Assembly (NCBI GenBank): GCA_903857255.1
Contig: CAIODY010000013.1
Span: 1 to 64,000 of the forward strand
Direction of reading: 5' to 3'
Source: an uncultured bacterium
GTDB lineage: Bacteria > Bacteroidota > Bacteroidia > Chitinophagales > CAIODY01
DNA length: 64,000 nt
Made by a program: the position numbers and the translations under genes. Shown here piece after piece: positions 60,001 to 64,000 of this stretch (positions are counted from its first letter, which is position 1; each line of letters starts with the position of its first letter). Under the pieces are notes generated by a model that was not told where the DNA came from, made no database searches, and saw nothing but the letters and a program-made list of their open reading frames with translations.

Positions 60001-60174
60001 GGAATAGTTTATAGTGCCGAACATATTCAAATCAATGACCCATCGGTTGGTTGGGACGGTACTTCAACCAATGGAAAACCTTTGAGCAGCGATGTGTTTA
60101 TGTATCAAATGCAAGTGCAGTGCTCCGAAGGAACGGTGTTTCCATTAACTGGCACATTCACTTTGATAAGATAA
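54058..60174 (+). CDS. Giant Cys-rich PKD-domain surface protein with gliding motility/T9SS C-terminal domain (~2038 aa)
   Basis: ATG 54058 gives a classical signal peptide (MKKNFFLFFLLFLNLSLLITHSLKAQA); track start is a TTG at 54031. C-term IYVPNAFTPETPGAQGGHNDRFYV...FRIYDRWGGIVYSAEHIQINDPSVGWDGTSTNGKPLSSDVFMYQMQVQCSEGTVFPLTGTFTLIR. Confidence 0.88.
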   Translation: MKKNFFLFFLLFLNLSLLITHSLKAQAPVANFSCTASFALPKDSCYPMQLTFNNTTTGVYDSANWYLDVSSTGCNGPWTGYLHQTKSGVNSHQDYTALLVTPNFYRLCLRVANSATGQVNTYCQCIGRIFPTVQPGFVVGTPIGCGQVTTNIYATNPGTVPPYTFIWYLGACGSTITTTCNGIPSATSGNVSASCPCLNTTKPCYGIFCLITDANGCQAVASDSCAVKAYCNPTASISVAASASTCVTGQPVTMTASPTGMTKYSWWVPAASGAPTNGPLRTNTLTTSFPSFGCYDVKLLVYDSLTPSIGCVDSAILPNAVCLQGIQTTSPVPSFSVSPNLVCCGSPFQVSFTAQTNPTSSCCIQASFSAVPVAGSPACATTVNLGTVQSCNGLPGTQFFSIPCRCSSAVTYKIVMDPVITNMCSNCTATVSSNPINVVVNPAPVASISLMNGYVSSYCAPCHKFGFQAGTNVSNLPGYTWEWHNNSTCSPPNASTTSTDTVTFCGNGTVASPSQQHFVCLKICQSVANGGCCSYANDTVTLTKPYGDFTYNAPLGCGIVCDSFKATVKTDSLYKWIVWDANGVTATIQTGVNAYKFAHCFTGFPNKDTCYNVMLVHTTYSNGGVACFDTILKKKIIRVGHHVTAAATLSKTQLCLKHATVYTYPTACLKFIPDNQSMQIIPSPTVQLSQCSNISCNYYFTKQVGNTQQIVAQSYNCDTPTVCFTQTGNYTAHFIVTDNACTDTLTLPTQVCVSGIIADIVDSVHCANQGNYTPIVTYKPSLKFYACNGLPNLDSFKVHIWNKSTNTNILDTTIDTMGKLPPRINYTYSSGGTYLVCMSVYDKFHAICDTDTICKNVLVFPFTAVINLVNSQPTIACRDFNSNRWVFTANQSSPANPPISKWVWGDGTPNTLNTDPATHTFDTCGIFQVKLTISSASGACQDSAHFTVQVHDIQDSSGKHNNLFSIKPLSGSCNRCLTFKNKAVYCHTALDSVVIDFGDGSPKAVIHGSWDSTVHCYTKTTNIYPTVTYHDIYGCVVSKTVAAPQMTGITANFTGLPDTVLCVGTCVTLTDASAGYVYYYKWSLSSAGCATHPYVDSSNVSTFPPPAQSYCYTFSQPGVYYLDFNPSNFYTDPTTGHHCQSDTCVRIDVKNTVADFYIADTFPCPGNVVNVPNLTTGAYDHLVVTLTLPNSSVVTYTYDKYVPPSLPPYVSIPLGYPGNYSLSFYASSTLGCNSTKSKTFVVQGPLGAFHALSRHICLGGTINFVDTTNSSNGVLVDWDGDGTDQYPYDSTHVYNFSHQFMSCGKKQVLAYISDGNCIYPISDTVNVDCPKAQFAKALSTTDFCGSASVQLNDLSLSSSPHVYGTTITSHLWQLIDTNNLVVQTSVAVNPVFNIHQDGSYAVKLTIQTNWGCIDSTIQRSIIHIYKYATPQFTISPDTICINGCINFANTSINPDTGALHSRWYFNWSTNTLTSNLNTPQQCYTTAGTFNVVLIDTTMHGCVDTSAAKTVLVLPSITPNFSISDTMLCGSNKKVVAFTNTSIPLAGLNYCWNFGDSLQGVCQSTAVNPSHTFQLPTGVASACYTIKLIVKNSVGCEDSISKRICLYSNPIAKLIPDHSEACHPLKVEVNDSSSSLNPITAYDLHWGDGSDTTIFPSGITHAYADTGTYFIHYKITTQQGCSDSVTIAVIDHAYPIPCAGKDDTICAQQQLTLGCPSLPMSGYNYSWSTLTNVGTPFSFIAHPVITAFNNESYILTMVSTGYACPAWDTMNVTVIPLVVPSTSNDAAVCLGYCATLSASGGLTYSWTDSSNHVISTDSVITVCPSSPTKYNVTICGKCDCQTLSINVDVFTPPAIILEHSISGDNIIAGHDITIPPVISPGTGSVVWRPNYNFNNNDTTNASPTVHPDVTTTYHVYVTDGHGCVDSSDVTIHVLCNSSNAIYVPNAFTPETPGAQGGHNDRFYVQGKGVKEINYFRIYDRWGGIVYSAEHIQINDPSVGWDGTSTNGKPLSSDVFMYQMQVQCSEGTVFPLTGTFTLIR

Positions 60175-60194
60175 ACTGAGTAGATTAAACTTTT

Positions 60195-60249
60195 AAAAAA
60201 GCGGCAGCGGAAATCAACTAATCATTGACCAACCCTCTGCCGCTTTTTT
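60195..60249. terminator. Bidirectional terminator, one arm inside the nusB 3' coding end
   Basis: aaaaaagcggcag (60195-60207) / ctgccgctttttt (60237-60249), 13-bp perfect arms, 29-nt loop containing the nusB stop codon. Confidence 0.65.
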
Positions 60250-61165
60250 GTATTTTTCCATCGCGTTGCAATTCATTTTTGATTTTGTCAACCATACCAT
60301 TTACGAAATCTTTGCTTTTTGGTGTGCTGTATAATTTCGAAATATCGATGTATTCATTGATGGAAACTTTCACAGGAATATTTTCAAAATAAAGAATTTC
60401 GCTCAAAGCCAATTTAATCAAAATCAAGTCTATGGCTGCTAAGCGGTCGGCATCCCAGTTTTTTAATTTTGGTTTAATCAATTCCATCAATTCATTTTCG
60501 CAATCAAAAGTTTTTTCCAATAATTGAAAACTAAATTTCACGGCATCATCTTCTTTATCATCCAAACCAATTTCACCTGTCTTCAAAGCTGTATCCACTT
60601 GCTTGTGCACAAACGTGTGCTCATCTGCCCAAATAGGATATAAATCTTCCATCCATGAATCAAAAGTTTCGCTTTGGTAAATCATTTCGCCATATAAAAA
60701 TTGAAAAATCTTCGACAAACTTTTATCATCAGCAGAATTTTCAGCAACAAATTTTTTGTACTCTTCTGATTTTTTTAATTCTAAATAAAATTTACGAACT
60801 AAATCTTCATCTGTTTTTAAATGCGGTTTTTGCTTTTCAACAAAACCTCTGTAATACTCATCATTAGTGAGTTTTTGAATCAAAGCATTTTTATAAATTA
60901 AGGTGCTTACATTTTTTTCATCAGCAGTTGACAAATGTTTTTCTGATTGCACTTGCAAATCGTCAATGCTAAATTCAGCTACTCGAATCAAAAAGTAAAT
61001 GTTGAACAAAAAAAGTTTGTCGGTTTCGCCAATGCTTTGTTGTAGCGATTTTCGCAACGACAAAAAATCACGAGATGGATTTTGTTGATGCGCATACAAC
61101 GCTTGCATCACTTTGATTCTAAGATTTCTACGACTGTGCATTTTGGCTAAAAATTTGGAGTGCAA
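60218..61165 (-). CDS. nusB: Transcription antitermination factor NusB
   Basis: RRNLRIKVMQALYAHQQ N-terminus; WDADRLAAIDLILIKLALSEILYFENIPVKVSINEYIDISKLYSTPKSKDFVNGMVDKI. Confidence 0.95.
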   Translation of the reverse strand: MHSKFLAKMHSRRNLRIKVMQALYAHQQNPSRDFLSLRKSLQQSIGETDKLFLFNIYFLIRVAEFSIDDLQVQSEKHLSTADEKNVSTLIYKNALIQKLTNDEYYRGFVEKQKPHLKTDEDLVRKFYLELKKSEEYKKFVAENSADDKSLSKIFQFLYGEMIYQSETFDSWMEDLYPIWADEHTFVHKQVDTALKTGEIGLDDKEDDAVKFSFQLLEKTFDCENELMELIKPKLKNWDADRLAAIDLILIKLALSEILYFENIPVKVSINEYIDISKLYSTPKSKDFVNGMVDKIKNELQRDGKIQKSGRGLVND

Positions 61166-61237
61166 AGGTGCAATTTTTATCTGTGAATTTTAGCATCGGT
61201 TACTTAAAAGTTGCAACCTTTCACAGGCTTCATGCCT

Positions 61238-61245
61238 TATATTTG
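61238..61245 (+). promoter_or_regulatory. Predicted -7 element (TATATTTG)
   Basis: TAnnTTTG match 27 nt upstream of ATG 61273. Confidence 0.5.
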
Positions 61246-61272
61246 CTCACTAATTTTTGAAAAAACACGAGT

Positions 61273-62664
61273 ATGAATTTTACGCTAAAAAATAAAGTGC
61301 GAATTGTAACAGCCGCTTCATTGTTTGATGGGCATGATGCTGCCATAAATATTATGCGCCGAATTATGCAAGCCAAAGGTGCTGAAGTAATTCATTTGGG
61401 ACATAATAGAAGTGCCGCTGATATTGTGGATTGCGCCATACAAGAGGATGCACAGGGCATTGCGATTACTTCGTATCAAGGTGGACATGTTGAATTTTTC
61501 AAGTACATTTTTGATTTGTTGAAAGAAAAAAATTGCAGCCACATCAAAATATTTGGTGGCGGCGGCGGAACAATTTTACCAACCGAAATTGAAGAACTGC
61601 ATCAATACGGCATTTGCAGAATTTATTCGCCTGATGATGGGCGAAAAATGGGCTTGGAAGGCATGATTGAAGATGTGGTGAAGCAATGCGATTTTTCAAC
61701 AATTGACAATTTGCAATTAGCAAATATCAATGAAACGTTGCAAAAAAAAGATGAAAAAACGATTGCTCAATTAATTACTGCTGCTGAAAATGGTAAATCA
61801 ATAAATCTTCAAATCAACAAATCAACAATTCCTGTTCTCGGCATCACAGGCACTGGCGGTGCAGGAAAATCAAGCGTTACAGACGAAATTGTGAGGAGAT
61901 TTTTAAATCGTTTTTCAGATAAAACCATAGCTGTTATTTCTGTTGACCCATCGAAAAAGAAAACCGGTGGTGCATTGTTGGGTGATAGAATCAGAATGAA
62001 TTCGATTCACAATCCACGAGCATATATGCGTTCGTTAGCTACTCGTGATAGCGAAGTGGCTTTAAGTGCTCATGTGCAGGAAGCGATTGATGTTTGCAAA
62101 GCTGCCGCATTTGATTTCGTAATTTTAGAAAGTGCTGGCGTTGGGCAAAGCGATGCTTCGATTTTAGAATATGTAAATGTGAGCTTGTATGTAATGACGC
62201 CTGAATACGGCGCTGCATCACAATTAGAGAAAATCAACATGCTAGATTATGCCGATGTAATTGCTATCAATAAATTTGATAAAGCTGGTGCATTAGATTC
62301 ATTGCACGATGTAAAAAAACAATACAAACGCAACCATAATTTATTCACCGCTAAAGATGAAGACTTGCCAATTGTGGGCACCATTGCTTCTCAGTTTAAT
62401 GACACTGGCGTAAACCAATTGTTTGAATTATTGGTGGATGCGGTTGAGAAAAAATGCAGTGTTGATTGGGGACGAACTGATACTCATCACGAAAAAAACA
62501 CCGCAACAAAATCACAAATTATTCCACCAGCAAGAGTTCGTTATTTGGCTGAAATAGCTGAAACTATTGAACGCTACGATGATTGGGCGAAAGAACAAAC
62601 CGACATTGCTACGAAAATGTATCAATTGAATGGTGCAATTAACATCATGAACTCTAAACATTAA
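61273..62664 (+). CDS. IcmF-like B12-binding domain + MeaB-type G-domain protein lacking the mutase domain
   Basis: [99 protein letters not shown]; stops after [43 protein letters not shown]. Confidence 0.88.
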   Translation: MNFTLKNKVRIVTAASLFDGHDAAINIMRRIMQAKGAEVIHLGHNRSAADIVDCAIQEDAQGIAITSYQGGHVEFFKYIFDLLKEKNCSHIKIFGGGGGTILPTEIEELHQYGICRIYSPDDGRKMGLEGMIEDVVKQCDFSTIDNLQLANINETLQKKDEKTIAQLITAAENGKSINLQINKSTIPVLGITGTGGAGKSSVTDEIVRRFLNRFSDKTIAVISVDPSKKKTGGALLGDRIRMNSIHNPRAYMRSLATRDSEVALSAHVQEAIDVCKAAAFDFVILESAGVGQSDASILEYVNVSLYVMTPEYGAASQLEKINMLDYADVIAINKFDKAGALDSLHDVKKQYKRNHNLFTAKDEDLPIVGTIASQFNDTGVNQLFELLVDAVEKKCSVDWGRTDTHHEKNTATKSQIIPPARVRYLAEIAETIERYDDWAKEQTDIATKMYQLNGAINIMNSKH

Positions 62665-62669
62665 TTCAA

Positions 62670-63794
62670 ATGGAAAATCAAATCAAAAACTTGCACATTG
62701 AAAATTTTAAATCCATTAAGAATATGGATTTGGAATGCAGTAGAATTAATATTTTTATTGGTGAGCCCAATGTTGGGAAGAGCAATATTTTAGAGGCTAT
62801 GGCTTTGCTTTCGCCACTTTATTCCAACCAAAATCAAATAACGAACGAAAAATTCTTGAGTGAATTTATTAGGTATGAATCAATAAGAAATATTTTCTAC
62901 GACATGGATGTTCAACAAAAAATTGTTGTAGAAACTGATAAGTCATTTGCCTTAGTAAGATACCAAACCAATAATATTAATTCAGCAGAATTTTTTGTTG
63001 GTTTCCAAAACTGGGTAAAAGAATTATTCAATGAATCCTTATCGGAAAACCTTCAAAATGTGCAACATCGATTTGAAGATTTGCAACGTGAAAATTTTAG
63101 TTTATTGCTTGATAGTAAAAACGTTTCGCCATTTGAACAGCTTTATTTTTCTACATCTACTGACGGAAAACTTCATCAACACAATCTTTCATTGAATTCA
63201 AACAACCCAATTAAAAAATATCATTTTGTAAAAAACATTTCAACCCAAAATCAATTTCCACTATTTCTAACTCCGAATGGAGATAATCTTTATAGAATTG
63301 TTAGGTATAATGAATCAGTACAAGAATTTGCGATTGACTTTTTTGAAAGACAAAAACTTGATTTTTTATTCAATGATGAGAAACTAAGTTTTGAACCATC
63401 AAAAGTTTTAAAAAGAATTAAGACAGTTCTGCCATATACATTAATGGCGGATACTTTTCAAAGAATGCTTTTTTATATGGCTGCAATAAAATCCAATAAA
63501 AATTCTGTTTTAATTTTTGAAGAACCAGAAGTGCATTCGTTTCCTGAATATGTTTCTATGCTTTCAAAGGAAATTTCAAAAGATTTATCCAATCAATATT
63601 TTATTGCAACACATAGCCCATTCTTGTTAAATGGAATTTTGGAAAATGCTTCAATGGATGATGTAAATGTCTTTGTATGCTATTATGAAAACTATGAAAC
63701 AAAACAACGTTTACTTTCAAAGGAACAACTTTCAGAATTACTAAATTATGGGGTAAATATTTTCACAAACATCAATTCTTATTTGAATGATTAG
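62670..63794 (+). CDS. AAA-family ATPase (OLD/ABC-type, AAA_15/AAA_21-like)
   Basis: IKNLHIENFKSIKNMDLECSRINIFIGEPNVGKSNILEAMALLSPL (Walker A); SVLIFEEPEVHSFPEYVSML (Walker B); QYFIATHSPFLLNGIL (switch His). Confidence 0.9.
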   Translation: MENQIKNLHIENFKSIKNMDLECSRINIFIGEPNVGKSNILEAMALLSPLYSNQNQITNEKFLSEFIRYESIRNIFYDMDVQQKIVVETDKSFALVRYQTNNINSAEFFVGFQNWVKELFNESLSENLQNVQHRFEDLQRENFSLLLDSKNVSPFEQLYFSTSTDGKLHQHNLSLNSNNPIKKYHFVKNISTQNQFPLFLTPNGDNLYRIVRYNESVQEFAIDFFERQKLDFLFNDEKLSFEPSKVLKRIKTVLPYTLMADTFQRMLFYMAAIKSNKNSVLIFEEPEVHSFPEYVSMLSKEISKDLSNQYFIATHSPFLLNGILENASMDDVNVFVCYYENYETKQRLLSKEQLSELLNYGVNIFTNINSYLND

Positions 63795-64000
63795 TCTGCT
63801 TAACATTCTACCTGAATGTGAGGCAGATACTCGGGTAGTAAATATAATAATGGAAATTAAACAAAGCGTTCGACATCGTGGAGGAATTAATGAAGTCGTA
63901 GAACCTTTGAAAAATCAAAAATCATTTTTGTTCAATGATTCTGCTTTGGCAATTGTGGATGAAGATAAACTTCCAAACAACAAGCGTAAATCAAATTATC
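63787..64000 (+). CDS. Toprim-like protein N-terminus, partner of the AAA ATPase (3' truncated by window)
   Basis: MISLLNILPECEADTRVVNIIMEIKQSVRHRGGINEVVEPLKNQKSFLFNDSALAIVDEDKLPNNKRKSNY...: 8-nt overlap with the ATPase; ECEAD followed by AIVDEDK resembles the Toprim E and DxD motifs. Confidence 0.55.
   Translation, partial: MISLLNILPECEADTRVVNIIMEIKQSVRHRGGINEVVEPLKNQKSFLFNDSALAIVDEDKLPNNKRKSNY

Overview
This 64 kb AT-rich window is a chromosomal segment of a Bacteroidetes bacterium (Chitinophagales/Sphingobacteriales-like gene content; TAnnTTTG-type promoters; type IX secretion/gliding-type surface proteins). Housekeeping genes recognised are a DEAD-box helicase 3' end, typA, fbp, dnaK, grpE, dnaJ, hflX, purD, nusB and HMG-CoA lyase. 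They are mixed with giant PKD/Ig-like secreted proteins: four with gliding-type C-terminal domains and one with a T9SS sorting tail. There are also glycosyltransferases, methyltransferases, transporters and lipoproteins. I see no tRNA, rRNA, CRISPR array or intact transposase. The observations most worth follow-up are: (1) a B12-binding+GTPase ORF matching the front half of IcmF that lacks its mutase domain and is followed 5 nt later by an AAA-ATPase/Toprim-like gene pair, a candidate OLD/PARIS-like defence module cut by the window edge; (2) an array of about six 41-bp repeats in which interchangeable half-units form hairpins with mostly G:U-compatible changes; (3) a candidate structured RNA upstream of a lipoprotein gene; (4) an XRE/membrane-protein gene pair with operator half-sites over its promoter and start codon; (5) a pair of ~2000-aa Cys-rich paralogues in inverted orientation; (6) a protein with five alternating A-B PKD dyads; (7) decayed or frameshifted genes and REP/MITE-like palindromes. 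All calls are from reading the sequence and ORF track only; no database search was run.
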